64,000 nt of DNA, taken from JAPLKB01 sp964532465. Its GTDB lineage: Bacteria; Desulfobacterota; Syntrophorhabdia; Syntrophorhabdales; Syntrophorhabdaceae. The notes beneath the pieces were generated by a model. The model saw nothing but the letters and a program-made list of their open reading frames with translations, was not told the DNA's origin and did not search any database. Every line of letters starts with the position of its first letter. Position 1 is the stretch's first letter. Made by a program: the position numbers and the translations under genes. This document shows positions 7,679 through 15,003 of this stretch, piece by piece. The DNA lies in NCBI GenBank assembly GCA_964532465.1, contig CAZHHX010000010.1:32601-96600 (forward strand), written 5' to 3'.

Positions 7679-9658
7679 TCATTCCGATACGTGCCATTCG
7701 TCATATGTACTGCCCTTTAATTCTGAGATAAATCTTGAAGGCTTCAGGATGATGTGGCCTGCCTGTTTATCGAAAGTCAGAAGGGGATAGCAAAGGTACA
7801 ATTCGTCCATTGCTCTTGTGGAAGCCACATAAAAAAGTCTTCTTTCTTCTTCGTCGTTACCTTCTTCTATGGCTTTCGGGTTAGGGAATCTCCCTTCAGC
7901 GCACCATATAATAAATACTGCTTTCCATTCAAGGCCTTTAGCCTGGTGGATGGTGCTTAAGATCATCTTTTCTTCATCCATAGAATCATTTACAATTTCT
8001 TCACCGCTGACGCCGCTTAACAGTGACAACTCGCTTAAGAAGGCATCAAGAGACTGATATTGGGTTGAAAAATTCATCAATTGTCCGATATCTTCAAGTC
8101 TTGATTCAGAGTTGGGGTAGTTATATTTAAGATAATCCGCATACCCGTGTTTCAGTATGGCAGAGATCATGTCGGATAATGCTTCTTCCCCAAGAAGCAC
8201 CGAGAGCTCGTTGAACAGCTTTGACCATATCTCAATGTTTTCTTTTTGAATACTCTTGAAATGTTCGGCAATATTCTTTGAAGCAAATGTATAAACCGGT
8301 TCAGGACAGGTTTTGATATATTCATAGATGCGATCTGCCGTTCTGTTGCCTATCCTGGGAAACAGCTTGAGCATCCTTTTCCATGAGACTTCATCGTATA
8401 TGTTGTTCATTATCCTTAAAAAGGAAACAACATCTTTTATGTGCGCCTGCTCGAAGAAACGGAGCCCGCTTCTTATATCAAAGGGGATATCCCTGCGGGT
8501 AAGCTCCATCTGAAGTTCCATGGCATGGTAATGAGCTCTGTAGAGCACTGCTATTTCATTCAGGGGTACGCCCTCATCTCTCAATTCGAGCACCCTCTGT
8601 GCTACAAACTCTGCCTGTTCCATTACATCTCTTAAGTGCGTCACAACAGGGATTACGCCGCTGCCTCTTATGCTTTTCAAGTTTTTTAAAAATTGATTTT
8701 TGTTTTGTGATATGGAGTTATTTGCAAGTTCCAGTATTTCAGGCGTGCTCCTGTAATTAGTTTCAAGCTTAAATATCCTGGCCTCTTCATATTTTTTAGG
8801 AAATTCAAGGATGTTTTGAAAGTTTGCCCCTCTGAAAGAGTAGATGCTTTGGGCATCGTCGCCTACAACGGTTACGTTTCGGTTTATGAGACCCATAAAG
8901 TCAACAATCTCTGCCTGTACGGTGTTTGTATCCTGATACTCATCAACGAGAATATGTGAAAAAACTGCGGCATAATGGGTCCTTAAATGTTCGTTTTCAG
9001 ATAGTATCTTATGCCAGAATAGGAGCAGATCATCGAAATCCATTGAGTTTGCAGCCTTCTTCTTTTCAGTATATAATTTTTCTACTGCCGATATTTCATC
9101 AATTATGTCAAAGAAAAAAGGATACTTTTCTTCAATACACGATTTAACGGTATCCATTGTATTCACGGAATAACTGAGTATCTTTTTAATTAATGTGCCT
9201 TTTGGAAATCTTCTCTCCTTCTTATCTATTTTCAGGTCTTTTATCGCAAGTTCGATTATGTCTTTTGCGTCCTCATTGTCGAGGATCGTAAAATTTTTCT
9301 TAAAACCCAGCAAATCGCAATGTTGTCTTAATATCATATTCCCGATGTGATGGAATGTGCCGCCCCACATGTATCTTGTGTCTATTTTTATCAGTTGCTG
9401 CACTCGGTGGAGCATTTCCCGTGCGGCTTTATTAGTGAATGTGAGGAGTAGTATGCTGTTCGGTGATGCTCCCTTTTCTAAAAGTCTTGCAACTCGGTAT
9501 GTGACAACACGGGTTTTGCCGCTCCCGGCCCCTGCTATGACAAGTATCGGTCCATTGCCGGACATTACCACATTGAGTTGCTCCTCATTCAGCTCTTTTT
9601 CATATTCAATAAATGATGTTTTTGGCGCGATATCTCTGTGCAGAATATATTTTTTCAT
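7679..9658 (-). CDS. UvrD/PcrA-family ATP-dependent DNA helicase (copy 1)
   Basis: 659 aa superfamily-1A helicase. Visible motifs: Walker A IAGAGSGKT at residues ~40-50, motif Ia LLLTFTNKAAREM, Walker B VDEYQDTN, motif III GDDAQSIYSFRGA, motif IV NYRSTPEIL, motif V STIHQAKGLEW, motif VI LFYVASTRAMDEL. It unwinds 3'-to-5', typically in repair or replication restart. It is somewhat shorter than UvrD/PcrA (~720 aa). A close paralogue of 655 aa lies at 39609-41576. Shine-Dalgarno AAGGA is about 12 bases before ATG. Confidence 0.93.
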   Translation of the reverse strand: MKKYILHRDIAPKTSFIEYEKELNEEQLNVVMSGNGPILVIAGAGSGKTRVVTYRVARLLEKGASPNSILLLTFTNKAAREMLHRVQQLIKIDTRYMWGGTFHHIGNMILRQHCDLLGFKKNFTILDNEDAKDIIELAIKDLKIDKKERRFPKGTLIKKILSYSVNTMDTVKSCIEEKYPFFFDIIDEISAVEKLYTEKKKAANSMDFDDLLLFWHKILSENEHLRTHYAAVFSHILVDEYQDTNTVQAEIVDFMGLINRNVTVVGDDAQSIYSFRGANFQNILEFPKKYEEARIFKLETNYRSTPEILELANNSISQNKNQFLKNLKSIRGSGVIPVVTHLRDVMEQAEFVAQRVLELRDEGVPLNEIAVLYRAHYHAMELQMELTRRDIPFDIRSGLRFFEQAHIKDVVSFLRIMNNIYDEVSWKRMLKLFPRIGNRTADRIYEYIKTCPEPVYTFASKNIAEHFKSIQKENIEIWSKLFNELSVLLGEEALSDMISAILKHGYADYLKYNYPNSESRLEDIGQLMNFSTQYQSLDAFLSELSLLSGVSGEEIVNDSMDEEKMILSTIHQAKGLEWKAVFIIWCAEGRFPNPKAIEEGNDEEERRLFYVASTRAMDELYLCYPLLTFDKQAGHIILKPSRFISELKGSTYDEWHVSE

Positions 9659-9826
9659 TATAATGTCAGTCCTTTATCAAGAAAGAGCTTTATTCCCCAT
9701 CGCCTCAAGTGTGCTTTCCCGTATCTTTTGAAAATCCATACTTTGCCCCATGTCAGGTTCAGTATTGTTATGTAAAAGATTTGCTGAATATTTTCAATTC
9801 ATTTTTAAATATATGAATGTTGTTGA

Positions 9827-10219
9827 TTAAAAATAGAATTTAAGAATGGGATATGCCCGTTCGGTTTTATACTCAGGGATGCTGAGCGTGTTGTCTTGAC
9901 TCTGATCAAAAAGCTTGAATCTCTCAATTGCAGCGGCATTGAATTCTTCTTTGCTTACCTTTCCATCCTTGTTTTTGTCCATAAACTTGAATTCTTCGGC
10001 TGCGTCAGAATCTTTTGCAGTATTAAGCTCTTTATCATCAATAACGCCGTCATTGTTTTTATCATATTGGGTAAATTTATTATTGACAGTCGAACCAAAT
10101 TCCTTTGAATCGATATTGCCGTCGCTGTTCGCGTCAGCTTTTTCAAACGCACTGTCTGAAGTATATCCATTGCAGGCTATTATAAATATTAAAACAAATA
10201 TCAAAGCTATTCTTTTCAT
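9827..10219 (-). CDS. EF-hand calcium-binding lipoprotein
   Basis: 130 aa from the ATG at 10219, chosen because it has a GGAG Shine-Dalgarno and opens a lipoprotein signal (MKRIALIFVLIFIIAC, lipobox IIAC). A longer reading from 10267 would bury this signal. Four EF-hand-like loops follow: DANSDGNIDSKEF, DKNNDGVIDDKEL, DKNKDGKVSKEEF and a weaker DQSQDNTLSIPEY. Probably a membrane-anchored periplasmic Ca2+ binder; its partner is unknown. Confidence 0.85.
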   Translation of the reverse strand: MKRIALIFVLIFIIACNGYTSDSAFEKADANSDGNIDSKEFGSTVNNKFTQYDKNNDGVIDDKELNTAKDSDAAEEFKFMDKNKDGKVSKEEFNAAAIERFKLFDQSQDNTLSIPEYKTERAYPILKFYF

Positions 10220-10336
10220 ATTTTCCGCTCCATTGTAAACAGTAAACTTTTTGAAAAAAGTTTTCAATATATATTCCTGTGATTATCTATAAAAACCCTT
10301 TGTTTAAACCGATAATGTTGACAAGCCTCAAAGGCA

Positions 10337-10365
10337 TTGACAGAGGTTCAACAACAGCGTAAACT
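10337..10365 (+). promoter_or_regulatory. Promoter placed for a leaderless transcript
   Basis: TTGACA at 10337-10342, 17-base spacer, TAAACT at 10360-10365. The predicted start of transcription is within two bases of the ATG at 10374, and no Shine-Dalgarno is present. Confidence 0.6.
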
Positions 10366-10373
10366 AACCCGAT

Positions 10374-10907
10374 ATGAATAGGGAAAAGGTGTATATTGCA
10401 GGATTTATGACAATTGTCCTTGGGCTGTTCCTTATTTGCGATGCCTTCTGCGCCGCGCCGGGGAAAGATGATAATGATTTTGACGCACAGAAAACCAAGG
10501 AATTTTTTGTCGGCACAGCGGTTAAGCTCTTTGCAAAAGGTTATGTTGCAGTCACTGATATTGAAAAGATAAAGGAAACCAATATTGCCAAACTCAAAAA
10601 AATGAATGATGAAGAATTTGCAAGTAAGTATGCAGCCATTTATATGGACATGAATGGGCTGCCGCAGGATGTTAAAACTACTTATGGTATTGATGAAAAG
10701 ATGGACAGGTCCGTAGCGATTACAAAAATACAGTCAGCAGGCAAAAAGGATCTCTATACGATAATTGATAGTATTCCCGATACATTCATTGTAAAACACT
10801 TTGACAGTTACATTGGAGAAAGAGGGTTTGATATGAAGAGAATCCCTCCTAAAAGAGAAATCATGAATTTCTGGAATGATATCAGAAGAAAGCTTGATAC
10901 AGAATAA
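10374..10907 (+). CDS. Secreted protein of unknown function
   Basis: 177 aa with a signal peptide (hydrophobic FMTIVLGLFLICDAF, likely cleavage after AFCA). The mature part is helical, charged and without Cys. I recognise no family. It stands between the EF-hand lipoprotein on the other strand and another unrecognised gene. A good promoter directly abuts its start codon. Confidence 0.7.
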   Translation: MNREKVYIAGFMTIVLGLFLICDAFCAAPGKDDNDFDAQKTKEFFVGTAVKLFAKGYVAVTDIEKIKETNIAKLKKMNDEEFASKYAAIYMDMNGLPQDVKTTYGIDEKMDRSVAITKIQSAGKKDLYTIIDSIPDTFIVKHFDSYIGERGFDMKRIPPKREIMNFWNDIRRKLDTE

Positions 10908-11005
10908 AAAGCCGGTTGATTAGGTGTATATAAATAGAATCAAAGCTCTATGAAAGAGCCTCTTTATAATTGTTTTTAAATAATCTCTTTTGAAAGGAAA
11001 CTTAT

Positions 11006-12160
11006 ATGCTTGTATCTTATTTTTTTTCATCTCCTGAAGGAGACGTGCCCATTGATGACGCAACTTTTCAACGTCCTCTTATTCTGAGCCCTTTTGAAAA
11101 CCATCCTTTTCTGACTCTCGGAGACTATTTTGATGCTGTCAGGGGTTTTATCCTTCTTGACAACGGGAAGCATCTTGCACATCTCCTTACTCATCTGTGG
11201 GATAAAAAGACAGAGATTAAAGATATAGAAAAGATAATAATCCGGTATGAGAAGTACGGCAGTCTTTATCAAATTGTCAGCGCAGAGGTCTTTTTACAGG
11301 ATCAACAGATAAAGTTTGCCGTCAGCACTGCTGTTTCCGGTGAAGCAAAAGAAACCCTCAACCGGGAATTTGATCTTATTCAGCATCTCTATTATCAGAA
11401 GGGTCTTCCATATCTTCCACGCGCCTATTACAGACAGCCCATAACCCTGATAAGGGACGAAATGACCGAGACTTTTCTCATGACCATGTCGCAGTGGTTT
11501 GAGAATTATCATGAATGGCATTTTACTAAGGATGAAAAAAATGTGGAACGTATCATAATCTGGGATATGGAGGGAGGGGGATACCGGTTTGCTTCAGACC
11601 ATGAATTCTATGAAATCATCAGACAGATATCAAGGATTCTTACCCTGTACTATAGTTTTGATACCTGCTGCCGGATCTATCCCTGGCACCACGGCGCCGG
11701 TGATTTTGTTGTAAAAACAGCAGACGACGGATCAATAGATGTCAGGTTGGTAACTGTCCGGGGTTATGAACCGATTGTATTATCCGGTTCGAAAGAAAGA
11801 GCCGATTCTTTGAATGCGTTCATGCTGTTTCTTTTCGATATTTCCGTAAAAATGAGGTTAGATAAATTAGAAGGGGTTGGCGAGCCTTATTGGGCTGAAG
11901 CGTCTATTCTAAAGGCGGTATTGGAGGGTTTTCTTGATACTTTAAAAATGAAAGAGCTGGAAAATAACAATCTCGATCTAAAAGCTGATAGTTTTATAAA
12001 TACCCTTAAGTCTATCAGTGAGGACGAAATAAGGACCTATTTTTCTTTATGGATCGATCAATACCGCACGCAGGACCCGTCTGATTTTACAGTCATTGAA
12101 AGACAGATTGACAATCATATTGCTGATGTTTATCGAATTTTTCAGAACAATCCTGAATAA
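11006..12160 (+). CDS. Unrecognised 384-aa cytoplasmic protein
   Basis: No signal peptide or membrane segment. Shine-Dalgarno AAAGGAAA precedes ATG. The middle region (RILTLYYSFDTC..., then PWHHGAGDFVVK near residue 235) is faintly reminiscent of the catalytic loop of kinase-like (APH-type) folds, but I cannot identify the remaining motifs and do not assign a function. It runs convergently toward atpE, with a shared hairpin between them. Confidence 0.65.
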   Translation: MLVSYFFSSPEGDVPIDDATFQRPLILSPFENHPFLTLGDYFDAVRGFILLDNGKHLAHLLTHLWDKKTEIKDIEKIIIRYEKYGSLYQIVSAEVFLQDQQIKFAVSTAVSGEAKETLNREFDLIQHLYYQKGLPYLPRAYYRQPITLIRDEMTETFLMTMSQWFENYHEWHFTKDEKNVERIIIWDMEGGGYRFASDHEFYEIIRQISRILTLYYSFDTCCRIYPWHHGAGDFVVKTADDGSIDVRLVTVRGYEPIVLSGSKERADSLNAFMLFLFDISVKMRLDKLEGVGEPYWAEASILKAVLEGFLDTLKMKELENNNLDLKADSFINTLKSISEDEIRTYFSLWIDQYRTQDPSDFTVIERQIDNHIADVYRIFQNNPE

Positions 12161-12177
12161 TAAAAGATAAAAAAATA

Positions 12178-12203
12178 CGGGGGAAGCATAATTGCTGCCC
12201 CCG
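12178..12203 (-). terminator. Terminator of the atp operon
   Basis: GC-rich hairpin (CGGGGG ... CCCCCG, one mismatch in the stem) followed on the minus strand by TATTTTTTTA, 15 bases after the atpE stop. It lies between convergent genes. Confidence 0.8.
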
Positions 12204-12217
12204 CTAAAAAACGCTTA

Positions 12218-12544
12218 CTAAAGCTTGAAGATCAAAAGCAATGAAACAACGAGGGAATATATTACGAGTGATTCAATCATTGCCAGACCGATAATCATAG
12301 GAGTTACTATCTTTCCTGCTGCACCGGGATTTCTGGCTATGCCGTCAAGCGCTGAAGCAATACCTTTGCCCTGACCGATTGCTCCACCGAAAGCTGCAAT
12401 AGCAATACCAAAACCAGCCGCAAGAGCAATCATCTGCTTTACCTGCGGATCAAGTGCTTTTACTTCTTCGGCAGCCATTGCGATACTGAAAGAGAGACCT
12501 ACAAAGATCCCAAGGAGCATTGTAACTGTTAATAATTTTTTCAT
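12218..12544 (-). CDS. atpE: ATP synthase F0 subunit c
   Basis: 108 aa: a cleavable-looking N-terminal hydrophobic segment (1-24) followed by the two-helix c-subunit hairpin with the polar loop ARNPGA. The ion-binding carboxylate is E91. Q58 and S92 are also present, part of the Na+-binding set seen in Ilyobacter-type rings, but the Thr after that Ser is Leu here, so ion specificity is open. Last gene of atpZ-atpI-atpB-atpE. Shine-Dalgarno AAAGGGG precedes ATG. Confidence 0.95.
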   Translation of the reverse strand: MKKLLTVTMLLGIFVGLSFSIAMAAEEVKALDPQVKQMIALAAGFGIAIAAFGGAIGQGKGIASALDGIARNPGAAGKIVTPMIIGLAMIESLVIYSLVVSLLLIFKL

Positions 12545-12571
12545 TAAATCTCACCCCTTTCTAATAAATTT

Positions 12572-13270
12572 TTAATGCTCTTCATGTGAAATTGCCCCGG
12601 AAAAATATGCCATGGACAACAACATAAACACAAAAGTCTGAACAAATGCTACAAACAACCCGAGAAACATAACCGGCAAAGGAACCAGTAAAGGTGCAAG
12701 CCCGAAGAAAATAGCAGTTACAAGGTGGTCGCCTGTTATATTTCCAAAAAGCCTTAATCCCAGCGATAACGGTCTTGCGATATGGCCGATAAGTTCTACG
12801 GGGATCATCAATGGCGCAAGGGCCCACATAGGCCCAACAAATTGTTTCAGGTATTTCGCGCCATGTTCTTTAAAACCGTAATAGTGTGTCATGAAAAATA
12901 CTGTTAATGAGCAGGCGAATGTTGTATTTACGCTATCTGTAGACGGTAAAAAACCGGGTATAAGCCCTGAAAGGTTATTGAAGAGAATGAACAGGGCGAG
13001 CGTTCCGACTATGAGAACAAATTCCTTGCCTCTTGGCCCCATCGAATCTGTTATGATGCCCGAAAGGTTCTCAACAATCATTTCAACAAAATTCCCGAAT
13101 GTAAACTTAGGTTCAGGTATAATCTCGTCTTCTGTCTTTTTTAATTGCTTGTATCCTAAAAATACGATAACAAGGAGTATAATTGAGACTAAAATTGCGT
13201 TTGATACATGCGGGGGTAACTTTCCCAGACCTGGCACTAAAGAAGCCCAGGTAAAAACTTCATGCCCCAT
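12572..13270 (-). CDS. atpB: ATP synthase F0 subunit a
   Basis: 232 aa, multi-pass membrane protein. The essential Arg of the proton path lies in LGLRLFGN, and the conserved C-terminal helix contains FVQTFVFMLLSMAYF. It forms the ion half-channels beside the c-ring. It overlaps atpI by 11 bases. The remaining ATP synthase genes (atpFHAGDC) are absent from this window, as in bacteria with a split operon. Confidence 0.96.
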   Translation of the reverse strand: MGHEVFTWASLVPGLGKLPPHVSNAILVSIILLVIVFLGYKQLKKTEDEIIPEPKFTFGNFVEMIVENLSGIITDSMGPRGKEFVLIVGTLALFILFNNLSGLIPGFLPSTDSVNTTFACSLTVFFMTHYYGFKEHGAKYLKQFVGPMWALAPLMIPVELIGHIARPLSLGLRLFGNITGDHLVTAIFFGLAPLLVPLPVMFLGLFVAFVQTFVFMLLSMAYFSGAISHEEH

Positions 13271-13652
13271 TTTTTTGCCTCCTTTTAGTTGCTGGACTAA
13301 CTAAAATAGTTATTTGGTTTATTATTATTGATACAAATACCGTCGATAGACCGATAAGAAAAAAGATTATATTTATTTCTCCATACAATAGAAGAACTAC
13401 AATAAGACCTACAAGAACAAGAAATTTTAAAGGAAGTTTGATTAAAAGATCTTTTTTGCTGATTTCAGATTTAAGGAATCCTGATTCCATTATCTTTTTC
13501 AGGAATCTGAAATTTAATGTCATAATGGAGCTTGCAACGGCAAAACTGAAAAGATATTTGAATTCCCTCATAATCAATATGGATAATAAAGATCCGATGA
13601 TTAATACAATAACATTTATACGTTCTATATCACTTATTGCCGTTTCTTTCAT
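13260..13652 (-). CDS. atpI: ATP synthase I-type assembly protein
   Basis: 130 aa with four predicted membrane segments and little else, as in the ATP synthase I family. It lies between atpZ and atpB with overlaps of 23 and 11 bases, so the operon is translationally coupled. AtpI helps assemble the c-ring. Identification rests on topology and position more than on sequence motifs. Confidence 0.78.
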   Translation of the reverse strand: MKETAISDIERINVIVLIIGSLLSILIMREFKYLFSFAVASSIMTLNFRFLKKIMESGFLKSEISKKDLLIKLPLKFLVLVGLIVVLLLYGEINIIFFLIGLSTVFVSIIINQITILVSPATKRRQKNGA

Positions 13653-13875
13653 CTTCTCTTTTAACCTTTTTCAGCAGCATAAATATTGTTTTAAATGCTG
13701 CTACTATGCCAAAAAACATAAAAATAATGGTTAAGTAAGGGGATGTCTTAAAGTAATAATCAAGAAAGTATCCAATTCCTATGCCTATGGCAACGGAAAG
13801 GCCCATCTCTAAACCAAGCGAACTAAAGCTTATAAGAGATCTGACTACATCTTTTTTATTTTCAGATATAGACAT
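13630..13875 (-). CDS. atpZ: AtpZ/AtpQ-type F0F1 accessory protein
   Basis: 81 aa from the ATG at 13875. Two membrane helices with the small-residue stretch GLSVAIGIGIGYFLD typical of the family, then a basic C-terminus. A TTG at 13923 would add 16 residues and has an AAAGG sequence upstream, so the start is uncertain. First gene of the F0 operon. Its role with AtpI, in cation transport or assembly, is family knowledge. Confidence 0.75.
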   Translation of the reverse strand: MSISENKKDVVRSLISFSSLGLEMGLSVAIGIGIGYFLDYYFKTSPYLTIIFMFFGIVAAFKTIFMLLKKVKREDERNGNK

Positions 13876-14170
13876 ACCCGTTTCAAACCTATATTTTTTA
13901 TCATACAGATTACCTTTCGTCAATGTATTTTTGCCTTTCAGCGTATGTAATATAACATGTCTTCAGTCTGCTGCCTAAATAATATTTCTCGTAATTCATT
14001 TGCAATACATCGTGAAGGTAACTTCAAGACCAAAAAAAGTGTTGGGTGTTAAAGGCTGTGAGCTGGTGTTGCCTTGAAGACTGAGGATGATGGGCCGGCA
14101 AAATGGTAACACACCGGCTTTGCAGGGGGGTATACGATTTCATTTGTTCAGTCGCGCTGCAATCTTAAAA

Positions 14171-14596
14171 TCAGGGATTATCGGATACCCATACCTTGTG
14201 TGGCGGAACCCACTTGCCGTTTACGGATTGACCCGGCACCTCGACCCATTGACCTGATGAAGGCCTGCCATCCGGCCTGGAAGTAAGTGCTGGGTCCGGT
14301 CTGGAGGTAACGGCTGGATCAGGATAGGCGTAAGCCTGATTTGAAAAATAGACGGGAGGCGAGGTATAGATAACAGCAGGCGGGGAATAGACGTAGACAG
14401 GCGACGGTCCGTAATACCAGGGACGGGCAATGGCAGTGCCCAGAAGGACTCCGCCCGCCAACGCTCCAGCTCCGTACCATCCCCAACCGCCTCTCCATCC
14501 ATACCGTCCGTACCTTCTGGCTTCACTGGTGGCAGGAAGAGCAAGTGAGATGCCTATCAGTGCAATAATAATTATCAAAGAGCTCTTCTTTCTCAT
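14171..14596 (-). CDS. Gly/Tyr/Pro-rich secreted protein
   Basis: 141 aa from the ATG at 14596, chosen for its strong Shine-Dalgarno AAAGGAGGT. Signal peptide MRKKSSLIIIIALIG... ending near TSEA. Then a Trp/Gly/Tyr-rich stretch (RYGRYGWRGGWGWYG), a hydrophobic AGALAGGVLLGTAIA segment, a Tyr/Pro-rich stretch and a near-tandem repeat (SRPDPALTSRPD). The C-terminal GQWVEVPGQSVNGKWVPPHK resembles the tail of small outer-envelope proteins of unknown function. Confidence 0.8.
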   Translation of the reverse strand: MRKKSSLIIIIALIGISLALPATSEARRYGRYGWRGGWGWYGAGALAGGVLLGTAIARPWYYGPSPVYVYSPPAVIYTSPPVYFSNQAYAYPDPAVTSRPDPALTSRPDGRPSSGQWVEVPGQSVNGKWVPPHKVWVSDNP

Positions 14597-15003
14597 AGCT
14601 ACCTCCTTTATTATTAATATACCATTGTACTCTGTAAAAAGGAATTCTTCTCGATATTTATTAAGCAATAGCCATACCATTCTTTGCTGCTTATGTTTAG
14701 TCTGTTTTTATAGAGAATTTCCTCTTATGTTTGAATTGACTAAGGCAATAAATGTCGAAAAAGCTGCATTAATTCGACAACGATTGCCGCTAACACTTCA
14801 ATTAAGCCACCGCCGTCTGTGGCCGGGCGTTTTATTCTTTCCCACTGTCGGAACATTTATGATAAAATAGTCCGGAATGAATGAAAGTGAACGCCAAAGC
14901 ATGTCGGGGAAATTATCAGAAAAATTATCTGGCAGGTTAAAATAAAACTCACTGCCGGCGAAAATTTATTAAATTCAATAGAATCTACTCAGGGAGGTAG
15001 AGA
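14597..15003. other. Divergent intergenic region without recognisable gene
   Basis: About 400 bases between two divergent genes. It must contain both promoters; AT-rich stretches exist (for example TATGATAAAAT near 14860) but none has a convincing -35. No repeat or RNA gene seen. The Shine-Dalgarno of the downstream gene (GGGAGG) lies at its right end. Confidence 0.5.
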
